In this document: piece by piece, positions 1-7,374 of the stretch | Numbering within the stretch: position 1 is the stretch's first letter | How the letters are laid out: every line of letters begins with the position of its first letter | Assembly (NCBI GenBank): GCA_015499985.1 | Contig: JAAAUF010000782.1 | Coordinates: 1 to 20,001 of the forward strand | Direction: 5' to 3' | DNA from: Haplosporangium gracile | Taxonomy: Eukaryota; Mortierellomycota; Mortierellomycetes; Mortierellales; Mortierellaceae | DNA length: 20,001 nucleotides | Notes under the pieces: model-generated | Database searches by the model: none | Seen by the model: only the letters and a program-made list of their open reading frames with translations | Told to the model about the DNA's origin: nothing | Translations under genes and position numbers: made by a program

Positions 1-1899
1 GGAGGGGGGAAGGAAAGGAGAGACGTGTACTGACTGCACAGTGCGCAAAAGTAAGAAAGGAAGCCGATAAATGTTGGTATGTGGAATAAACGCAACAACC
101 ATAACAGCTACGAAGAAGAGATTTTGTATACCTTCGAGATGACACTTGGACTCGTAGCGTGTCCTCGTCGTCCCTTGTCCTATTTCTCCTCCATTGAAGT
201 TTGAGTTGTTACTTCCACTGGCCAGAGGCGCATTAGAGACGAGAGCATTGGAACCACTCCTCGTCGTAGTCGTGGTCGCCCCTTGATGCGCCTGCCCCTT
301 GCCTACTAGCTGTGCCTGTCCTGATCCAGCCTGAGGAGACGAAGACGACCTTGGCATTGTTGATGCTGTCTGTCCATTGGAAGGGTGATTCCCTTCGGCC
401 CAGCCGATAGTTGTCCTTGGCTGATGCTGTTGCTGTTGTTGAACCTGGATCTCAGGTTCAGCCGTCAGTATTCTTTGTTCGACTATAGCTGATCCCGCGG
501 CTATTGGTGTTGTTATTGTTGAAGAGCTTGAGGATGTTGAATACGAAAATTCCACTAACACGGATGGTGTAAATTGCAAGGGCGTGGGGGTGATAGATTT
601 GTTTGAGATAGAGGGCGAAGGACTAGTCGTCGTTGTCGTCGTCGTTGTCGTCGTCGTTGCTGTTGCCGTGCTGGAAGCAGCTGCCGTGATTGGCTCTGGT
701 GTGGTGGCGGTAGTGGAGGTTGTCATCTTTTTGCGAAAGATGGGATCTGGATAAAAGTGGTAATAACGGTTCTGGTTTTGTCGAGGAAAGATTCGAAGAT
801 GTTTTTGGGGTAGTTTGTACCGCTGAGGACGTAACTGGATCTCGATGCTTGGAGACGCTTTCCTCCCTTGTTGTTGTTGTTGTTGCTGTTCTCGTTCTTT
901 TACTCCTGAATGGGATGAACCTCCTGTTGCTGTTGTTGGTACTAAGTACTGGTGCTGGGTTGACTGCTGTTGCTGCTGCTGCTTTGATTGCTTCTTGGAC
1001 GAAGAAGGGTTGTCTGTTGGAAGGAACGGGGGAGTGTAGTAGTGGTGCTGCAATTGGTGTCGGTGGTAGAGGCGTGTGCGTTCACGGGCCGTGTGATACT
1101 GCAGGAGCTGAAAATCAAGTCCTGCACTGGGGCTGGTCACTGTATTGTAGTAGTTGTGATTGTGATTGTGATTGGGATTGGGATTACGCCGAAAGTAGCC
1201 GCTGTAAGCAGGGTTGTTGTTGTCGCTGTACTCTCGATAGAAAGTGTTCGGAGTGAAGTTGCTGTCGTGGCTGTTCAAGGGTGAGGAGCCAAGGAAGATA
1301 TTACTATTACTATTGTTGCCGTTATGGTTGTTGTTGAAAGAGAGAGAGGAAGTAGCGTTGGCGAGAAGAGGAGAAGAGGAAAGAGGAAAGGAAGAAGAAG
1401 AAGGAGGAAAAGATGGAGGATCTTCAAGGTGGTAACGACCGGGGATCTCAAAGAGGGTGGTGACTGTCGGATAGTGTCTTGTTGCCTGGCTCTTCCGTCG
1501 AGAATGTTGCCGCAAGTGACGATTCTGAAAGAAGTAAGGCTGTTGATGATGATGGTGTTGCCTGTCTCCTGCAGAAGAAGAAGAGGTATTACTCCTGGAA
1601 TGATGTTGATATTGCTGTTTAGAGTGTTGTCGGGAATGATAGCCTCGAACAGTATCAACGGTGCGTTTGGCTCTTGCTTTGGCGATGCTCTTGACTTGTC
1701 GTGTTGCCTTTGCCTGTCGGGTTGCAGCAAGAAAGGGATCCAATTGTTCGGATGCTGACTGGGTGCGGCGGGTTTCGTTCAGTTCCTGATCGGTCGGGGG
1801 GACAATGAGTTGGTGGCTCGTGGAGGTGAAGAACAGAAAGTAGAAAGAGACATACAGACAGATTGTCAAATAAAAGTTGGATGGCGTCGCTTGGTCCAT
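1..1899 (-). CDS. Hypothetical low-complexity Q/N/H/T/S-rich protein with N-terminal hydrophobic segment (partial, runs off left edge)
   Basis: One minus-strand frame is open from the ATG at 1899-1897 to the window edge, 633 codons without a stop. The start is set by an in-frame TAA at 1971-1969 with no ATG between. Residues about 9-28 (FYLTICLYVSFYFLFFTSTS) form a hydrophobic stretch that could be a signal peptide or signal anchor. A basic, alanine-rich segment follows (about residues 43-80). The rest is low complexity: an NPNPNHNHNHN run (239-249), six and seven glutamines (307-312, 338-344), and eleven threonines encoded by ACG/ACA/ACT (415-425). Near the edge, residues 594-604 (LFFVAVMVVAF) are hydrophobic. 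They could be a membrane segment, or read-through of an intron starting at the GTATAC at 131-126. I do not recognise the family and assign no function. The long open frame and codon-aligned repeats argue that it is coding. Confidence 0.65.
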   Translation of the reverse strand, partial: MDQATPSNFYLTICLYVSFYFLFFTSTSHQLIVPPTDQELNETRRTQSASEQLDPFLAATRQAKATRQVKSIAKARAKRTVDTVRGYHSRQHSKQQYQHHSRSNTSSSSAGDRQHHHHQQPYFFQNRHLRQHSRRKSQATRHYPTVTTLFEIPGRYHLEDPPSFPPSSSSFPLSSSPLLANATSSLSFNNNHNGNNSNSNIFLGSSPLNSHDSNFTPNTFYREYSDNNNPAYSGYFRRNPNPNHNHNHNYYNTVTSPSAGLDFQLLQYHTARERTRLYHRHQLQHHYYTPPFLPTDNPSSSKKQSKQQQQQQSTQHQYLVPTTATGGSSHSGVKEREQQQQQQQGRKASPSIEIQLRPQRYKLPQKHLRIFPRQNQNRYYHFYPDPIFRKKMTTSTTATTPEPITAAASSTATATTTTTTTTTTTSPSPSISNKSITPTPLQFTPSVLVEFSYSTSSSSSTITTPIAAGSAIVEQRILTAEPEIQVQQQQQHQPRTTIGWAEGNHPSNGQTASTMPRSSSSPQAGSGQAQLVGKGQAHQGATTTTTRSGSNALVSNAPLASGSNNSNFNGGEIGQGTTRTRYESKCHLEGIQNLFFVAVMVVAFIPHTNIYRLPFLLLRTVQSVHVSPFLPPS

Positions 1900-2933
1900 C
1901 CAAGAGTTAAGAGGTAGAAAAGCGGTGACCAATGCACGGTAAAAAAAATCCCCTGTCTTCTTTTTTTTTTAGAGTCGTGGGAGACGAAAGTGAGAGAAGA
2001 ATTTGAATAGAAAACAATAGTAATGAGTAAGAAAAGCAAAAGTGTTCCTCGAGGGGGTGATTGTGTTGAAGCAAAAAGGAAAAGGAAGATAAAAAAGACG
2101 GTAGAGTGTGTCGGTCGTTACGTAGCAGATGGTAAAAATGGCAGGGATGAAAAACGGAGGAGGACGACGATAGTGAAGGAAGGCTAGGAGGAGGGGGTGA
2201 AGGAAAAGGGAGAAAGAGAGAGAGAAAAAAAAAACGAGGGATACGTAAAGGTTCTGGATGAGGAAGAAAAGTAAAGAAAAAAAAAGGCGGGTCAAGAGAC
2301 GACAACCACGACAAACAAACAACAATAACAGACAAACAACAACCTCAACAACAACAATGCCAGTCCAGCAAATAGGAGAAGGGAGGGGGGAGGGAGGGGT
2401 GGATGAGCGATGAGGATAATGGTGAGGGTGAGGGTCAAAGGTCGATGCGTTCCTGCTTAGTTCGGAGAGTTGCTGTTCTGTCTCCTGTTCTGCGGACAGA
2501 TGCTGCGAGATGTTCAACGAGATGTGCGTGCCTGGGACGAACAGCAAAAACAACAATTACAACGACACAGGAAAAAAAAAGAAAAATCATGCATCCTCGT
2601 CCACTTACACACACACACTACGGCATTGGCAAGCTAGGAAAAGGGTGCAGCTGTGGGCGATGAAAAGGGAAGAAGGAAAGAGAGGGAAGAAAAGCAGAAA
2701 GGCAAGCAGGGTTTGAGACAATGCACTCGCAATGAACAATTGGGAGCGGGAATGAGGTTGGGATAGGTTGGCCAGGGAGAGGGGCAAAAAGGGAGGCAAA
2801 AAAAGAAAAGATAAAAAGAGGGAAGAAGGAAAATATGATGAAGAAAGGGTCTGTTCGCACTTTATTATAATAGTTTTTCTTTATTCTGTCGGTCAGGTTG
2901 AGATTGTGCCCATTGAATTCATAGAATCAAAGC

Positions 2934-2957
2934 AAAAAAAAAAAAAAAAAAAAAAAA
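2934..2957. repeat. Poly-A homopolymer tract (24 A)
   Basis: An uninterrupted run of 24 adenines on the plus strand lies in the divergent intergenic region. It is not beside a coding region and shows no target-site duplication that would mark a retroposon tail. It is best read as a simple-sequence tract whose exact length may be unreliable in assembly. Confidence 0.9.
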
Positions 2958-3407
2958 GCGAGGGAAAAAAACAAGAATGAGGCAACACAACTATCAGGAA
3001 GCGAAAATGTTTTTGTTTTTTTTGTTGACCTTCCTCAGGACACACACGGCACACACACAAAGTCATTCCTGACAAGTGTGCGTAAGAAATGCGAGGCAAA
3101 CGCTCATCATTTTACCCCTGAATGAGTCCCCGCTCCTCATTTTCACGCTCTCACTTTCCCCACTCTTTTTCTAAAAAGAAAGCTGGCGGGTACTCAATTG
3201 AACATGCAGGCCGGAGAATGGCGCATGGATGGCCAACACGAACAACACAAACGAAAAAAAGGGCCGATGGCCGATCCATGTGGGAGAAAGGGAGAGGGAG
3301 CGAGGAAAGGAGGGAGGTAAAAAGAGGGAGTAACCCTCTTTTCAGCCCAGTTTGTGAGTTTTGCTTCTCTCTCTCACTCTCTCCCTGCCTTTTCTCTCGC
3401 CATCCAA

Positions 3408-3469
3408 ATGGTCATTCGGATACCACCAACAGCATATGACATGGTCATCGATTATTTTTTATCAGGCAA
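3408..3469 (+). other. Possible upstream coding exon of the VanZ-like gene
   Basis: The ATG at 3408 opens a short protein-like frame (MVIRIPPTAYDMVIDYFLSG, then K). Splicing at the GT at 3470 (AA|GTGCTA) to the AG at 3823-3824, which follows a good pyrimidine tract (tattcctctccgctcag), keeps frame through Thr-Ala into the Met at 3832. The predicted protein would be 157 residues instead of 134. The donor is weak, and the better-looking GC donor one step earlier (CAG|GCAAGT) does not keep frame. This remains a hypothesis. Confidence 0.3.
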
Positions 3470-3831
3470 GTGCTACCCCTCCCTTTGTTTTCTCCTCTCG
3501 CCATTTGTTCTCTCCTTTTCGCCAGTTGCACTTGATCCTTTTTTTTTTGTTGTTATTGTTGGGTTGTTGATATGATGTTATTGGCGATATCCTGAGCTCG
3601 CCTACCTCCTCTTCCCGCCCTCCTCCTTTACCCCTTTACTTTCTTGAGAGGAGCACGTTTCTCTCTTACGCGTTTTTGTTTTAGTGATCAGTAACAGTAT
3701 TCGAATGTGACTGCTCGACCACCGACCCCCCGTGCCTGACTGGCGTCTTTCATTTCACTTTCTCATCTCATGCATGCAGCTAGCAGCAAAAGTTCATTCC
3801 ACATAGTTATTCCTCTCCGCTCAGAACGGCC

Positions 3832-4492
3832 ATGCGGTTCTTCTTTATATTCCTGGTCCTGCTACAAGGCCTGTTCCTAGCCGCACTCGGATTCCTCCCA
3901 ACAGACAAGATCCCCTACCATGAGAATCTTCCCCAGGACAAGATTCTACATTCCACCGGATTCCTCATCCTTACCTTCTTGACCTTCTTCATCTGGGACC
4001 GACCTCGTCGTGTGCATAATGTCCTGTTGACTGCTGTGCCCGTTGGCGTGCTTGCCTTTGCGTCGGAGATCCTACAGCCTGTTCTCTCACCGGTACGTGT
4101 GTGTTGTGTTTTAAAATAGAGGTTTGTTTAGGGGGAATTGAAGTGGGATATAGCCTGGCTAAGACAGGGAAGGAGTCAATTAGTATGTTTGCGACCTATT
4201 TTTTGTTTACTGTGCCCACATCACTCTCTTCCTCCCAAAGAATCGCCCAGTTCCGTTATTGCACAGGACTGACTACAAGTAATGAATGGGTCTGTCTTTA
4301 ACAGCCAAAAAAAACTTTATTTTTTTTGTTGACGATGAAATATGTTAGACGAGGGCGTATGACAGCCATGACATCGTCGCGAACGTGATCGGGACCGTCA
4401 TTGGACTGTTGCTGGCGACGATTGTGGATCTTCTTCGAGAGCGTCGTTACTCTCGGGGAGAGGTCCAGTATGAGGCGCTTGAAATGGCTTGA
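3832..4492 (+). CDS. VanZ-like family small membrane protein
   Basis: Two exons, 3832-4092 and 4349-4492, flank a 256-bp phase-0 intron (donor GTACGT, acceptor TATGTTAG) and give 134 residues ending at TGA 4490-4492. The N terminus (MRFFFIFLVLLQGLFLAALG) is one transmembrane helix. It is followed by DKILHSTGFLILTFLTFFI (about residues 36-54), the DK-hxxxF signature and helix seen in VanZ-like proteins. A third helix then leads to SEILQPVLSP. Exon 2 supplies YDSHDIVANVIGTVIGLLLA, the typical D-x-x-D-h-x-A-N-x-x-G motif plus the last helix, then a charged tail. The order of helices and motifs across the splice supports the gene model. Bacterial VanZ is linked to teicoplanin resistance; the role of the fungal proteins is unknown, and I infer only an integral membrane location. 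The start used is the first ATG preceding the helix; an upstream exon is possible. Confidence 0.8.
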
Positions 4493-5432
4493 GGCAGTGT
4501 GTGATAGACGGACAAAGCAGGAAGGCAAGGGAAGGGTGGTCTTGGCCAGAGTCCTTTATCGCTAAGTGCTCTGATCCAGCCTGAAGAGAGAGTAGCGGCT
4601 AAAGCAGGTTTTTAGGTTTACCGCCGGTTGTCTCCTTTCATACTTCTTTTGATCCTCGGACTGATCGACTCCCGTCATGCAATTATTGAAGACATTTCAT
4701 GCTTCTTGTATTTCAATTTTCTGCAACGACTTCAATACCTTTTCCCGCCGTTTCCCCACTTCTCCTTCTGCCTTTTTACTCACGGTCGCCCGAATGGGCT
4801 GTTTAGGATTGGGACGGCAGCAGTAGCATTAAGCATGATGGGAGGGATTAAATGAGTACTTATGCTTTATCAATTCGAGTAGTACGGTACAAATCCGGTT
4901 GCTATGCAACGAGTTACCGGGACTACGCACTCCCTTATACTCAGCAGCACAAATCAAGGAGGCATGGTTAGAGAAGAAGGGAAGGGGATAGGAAGGCTAA
5001 AGGCTGGAGTGTACTGATAAGAGCAACTTCCACGTTATAGCTCTTTAGCGGCGAGGCGAGGGAGATGCAACGAAATAAACAACAGTTCGTTTGAACGATA
5101 GAAGGGTGACTATTACTCCTAGCCTCAATCTTGAAGATCGCCAAGTCTTCACACTCATACTGCTAGCTGCCTATGTACGCCTAAAGAAATTTGTGATGTA
5201 GTCATGGGCAGAGAAGAGAAACACCCTTTTCCGCATTTGGAAGTTAATTGGGCGCACGGGGTATGATTCAAGTGTGCGTGGGTGGGTGCAGTAACACTAG
5301 GTAGAAAAACAAACACAAGACATGCATGGGTGTGTTCAAGGTAATGCCAGATTTATTATTTGTTTGTTGAGAGTGTGTGTTTATGATACAATGAAAAGCA
5401 GCCCAAAAAAAGATAAACACTTTGTTACTCCT
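4493..5432. other. Convergent intergenic region, no gene seen
   Basis: About 940 bp separate the 3' ends of the VanZ-like gene and calcipressin. Short open frames here look random in composition and lack recognisable motifs. No tRNA B-box-like sequence was found. A nested inverted repeat at 4880-4926 and a minus-strand AATAAA at 5352-5357 are the only structured elements noted. Confidence 0.6.
5352..5357 (-). terminator. Polyadenylation signal AATAAA for the calcipressin gene
   Basis: TTTATT on the plus strand reads AATAAA on the minus strand, about 76 nt beyond the calcipressin stop codon, in AT-rich sequence. Position and sequence fit a canonical poly(A) signal. Transcript ends were not observed. 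Confidence 0.55.
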
Positions 5433-6447
5433 TTAATGTGCAGGGCCGGTAGGGAAGGCAGTCTTGGGAATGGATCCTCGACGTTTCAGAGGTGAGGGTG
5501 CAGCAACGGTATCATCCTGAACGCCCCAATCCTGAACTGTGATGAACGGCTGGTCTCCCTCTGCCTCCTTTGCGGGTGAGAATGCCAAGACGGTGGGTGT
5601 TGCTGGAAGGAACAGGGATGATGCTGGAGAATGGGTCGAATTGGGAGAACCCGATCGCGCAGACGACGATTGGGTATCGATTTTGAGACCCAAGATCTGT
5701 TGATGCAGTTGACTGGCACTTCCACTGCTCTCAATACTTGTAGCATCATCCGTTTCCTTTGTTCCTAATCCCGAGTTGGTGGTCTCTGCAGCACTCTCCT
5801 GAAGATGTGAGTCGTCCAATGAGAAGTCCTCGACTTCAGCTTCAAAGAGATGAGATCTGTCGGCAAAGGAGCCATCTGGTCTTGGAAGTTGGTAGACGGG
5901 TTGGCCCATCTCGAGCAAAGCCTTTACAAGATCGTCGGCCAGATGCAAGGAGTTTGGAGGATCTTCTCGGACTTGGGACCATCCGATTGGGGGTGAGCCT
6001 GGTGGAGAGATGAGCCAGTTCTTTTCGAGCTCTGGAGGATGCAGGTAGCGAGATGCAGGATCAATGACCGTCTCCGTGTGCTGTTTGTTATTGTTGTATT
6101 CGCCAAATATTATAAGTAGACTTGTTAGTTTCGCTTCCACGACAAGCTGATATATCCTTCTGTGAATGAAAGGAAAAGAAGTGTACCTGACCAAAGTAGA
6201 CGCGAATAGTGGATCCTTCAAAGGTTGTGTTATGTAAGGCAGCCTTGGCACTCTGGGCGTCAAAGGTGGCCTTGTAGACAACAAAGACTCTATAGAAGGA
6301 CTTGATGGGAGCAAAGTAAAAGATGTCGCCAAAGAACTCTGCCTTGGCCTTGAGCTTGAGCATGGTCTCCTTCTCGAAATGGGGCACCTCGAGGTTGGTG
6401 ATGATGAGAGTGTTGGTTGGTAGAGTGGATGAAGTTGATTCTGGCAT
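5433..6447 (-). CDS. RCN1: Calcipressin (RCAN family), calcineurin regulator
   Basis: Exon 1 is 6447-6187 (87 codons) and exon 2 is 6080-5433. They are joined across a 106-bp phase-0 intron (CAG|GTACAC ... AACAG|CACACG), giving 302 residues. Residues 1-87 form the RRM-like half (NTLIITNLEVPHF, then FAPIKSFYRVFVVY and IRVYFGQ). Residues 110-121 (LISPPGSPPIGW) are the hallmark SP-repeat motif of the RCAN family, whose phosphorylation controls calcineurin binding. Residues 265-270 (PFITVQ) match the calcineurin-docking PxIxIT pattern. The middle is Ser/Thr/Glu-rich. The family binds and modulates calcineurin (Ca2+/calmodulin phosphatase) in the cytosol. The start is fixed by an in-frame TAA upstream with no other ATG. 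The poly(A) signal is at 5352-5357. It is divergent from the ARM-BTB gene. Confidence 0.93.
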
Positions 6448-6456
6448 TGTGTTTTT

Positions 6457-6522
6457 AGTGATTGTTTTCTTGTAGTTGATGTGTTGCTTTCTTGTAGTTG
6501 GTGTGTTGTTTTCTTGTTGTTG
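6457..6522 (-). repeat. Three tandem 22-bp units in the calcipressin 5' leader
   Basis: Three adjacent 22-bp copies (6457-6478, 6479-6500, 6501-6522) end 9 bp before the calcipressin ATG. On the gene's own strand each starts CAACWACAAGAAARCAA. The copies differ at only a few positions. The unit length is not a multiple of three and the frame has a stop upstream, so this is leader or promoter sequence and not protein-coding. Confidence 0.9.
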
Positions 6523-7333
6523 GCGGGTTGTTTATTGCGAGTAGGGGATGGAGTGTTGAGTAAAGAGTAATAAAGTATGAGAGAAGAAACAAACAAAAGG
6601 GATGGAGAGGGGAGGATGGAGAGAAAGAAAGAAGTGGGAGACAGGCGTCGTTAGTCGTCTGCCTCAAATAGGCGATTTGGAGCACAATGCAATCCTATGA
6701 ATGTGGCCAATCATATCGTCAGGCTGAAAATATAAACGTCACGTGTATCATGAAAGGCCGCGGGTACAATTCTATTTTCCCAGGGCCGACAAGCGAGCAA
6801 GGTAACCAACAGATCGACTCTTGAAGGGGTACTTCTAGTAGAGAGGCCGGTCATCTCTACAGTAGATGCAGGAATTGCAGTGTGACACAGCTTGGACATA
6901 TTGTGGTATCATCACAAGTCCATTGAGAAACCTTGCATAAACGAGTCTTTTTTACCAGAAACTTTTTCGACTCGAGGAAAGTGACAGAGTGTGTGCCGCC
7001 AAAGGCCATCATTAATTAAAGGATAAAGACCAAGATTTTCAAGATTGATCAGTTTGTCAACTTCTCACTGATGAATACACAGAAAAGGAACTGATGGGTA
7101 TATATGGGCGAAGCAAAGCTGTGTCACTTTTGTTCGTCCTCCTACAAAAATGATCAATGTAATTAATGTTCGCAGTCACAGCGACTGTCTCCCAAATACG
7201 CGGTACTTAAAACGACTCCTTGTCACAAAACTGCTTTGCAACGATTACTGCCAAAAGCATACTTCTCTCCTTTCGCTTGTCCATTTCACCACAGAAACTT
7301 CGGAAAAAACAAACCTTCCTTCTCACCCATTGA
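6523..7333. promoter_or_regulatory. Divergent promoter region between calcipressin and the ARM-BTB gene
   Basis: This stretch holds no convincing gene. Visible elements include a CACGTG E-box at 6740-6745 overlapping an ACGTCA half site, a CCAAT box at 6707-6711, and a TATATAT at 7099-7105 oriented toward the ARM-BTB gene. A 12-bp inverted repeat pairs 6882-6893 (GTGACACAGCTT) with 7116-7127. The part nearest calcipressin is CT-rich on the minus strand. Binding of any factor is inferred only from motif identity. Confidence 0.5.
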
Positions 7334-7374
7334 ATGAGGACTGCAGAATTGATTGGTCTCTTACGGAGTCATGA
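7150..7374 (+). other. Upstream ORF overlapping the ARM-BTB start
   Basis: An ATG at 7150, about 45 bp past a TATATAT, opens a 74-codon frame that ends at 7374, overlapping the ARM-BTB ATG (7334) in another frame. It has no recognisable protein features. It is either a regulatory uORF or lies upstream of, or is spliced out of, the real transcript. Confidence 0.35.

Larger units (their letters stand above)
1900..3831. other. Long divergent intergenic region with strand-asymmetric purine/pyrimidine tracts
   Basis: No supportable complete gene lies between the minus-strand gene ending its leader near 1900 and the plus-strand VanZ-like gene at 3832. From about 1970 to 2830 the plus strand is strongly purine-rich (GA/GGA/A runs). 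From about 3120 to 3660 it is pyrimidine-rich (CTCTCT, CCTCC, T runs). Each side therefore presents a CT-rich strand in the direction of its neighbouring gene, as in many fungal promoters and leaders. Open frames here translate to F/L/P/S or K/R/G/E runs and are composition artefacts. A possible exon at 3408-3469 is listed separately. Confidence 0.7.

Noticed and set aside
720..1284. Plus-strand open frames rich in Val/Leu/Cys/Gly opposite the left-edge gene
   Set aside because: They are antisense readings of CAA/ACG/AAC repeat codons of the minus-strand protein, which has the longer frame and more plausible composition.
1275..1730. 151-codon minus-strand frame in another register
   Set aside because: It overlaps the left-edge gene entirely and translates repeat tracts to poly-Leu/Ile; it is a shadow.
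1907..2556. Minus-strand frames full of Phe/Leu/Pro/Ser
   Set aside because: They reflect the CT-rich tract only; no start context, domain or splice evidence.
2934..2957. A24 run considered as a retroposon tail
   Set aside because: No upstream element body or target-site duplication was found.
3668..3673. ACGCGT upstream of the VanZ-like gene
   Set aside because: A single copy of a 6-bp palindrome is expected several times in 20 kb; one also occurs inside coding sequence near 7790.
4628..4855. 75-codon plus-strand frame after the VanZ-like gene
   Set aside because: Begins with a non-ATG codon, has no recognisable motif and lies in the 3' region between convergent genes.
4860..4960. Hairpin-bearing stretch considered as a tRNA
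   Set aside because: No GGTTCGANTCC-like B box or cloverleaf spacing; kept only as an inverted-repeat observation.
6711..6899. 62-codon minus-strand frame in the divergent promoter
   Set aside because: Short, unremarkable composition, and it sits among promoter elements; no support as a gene.
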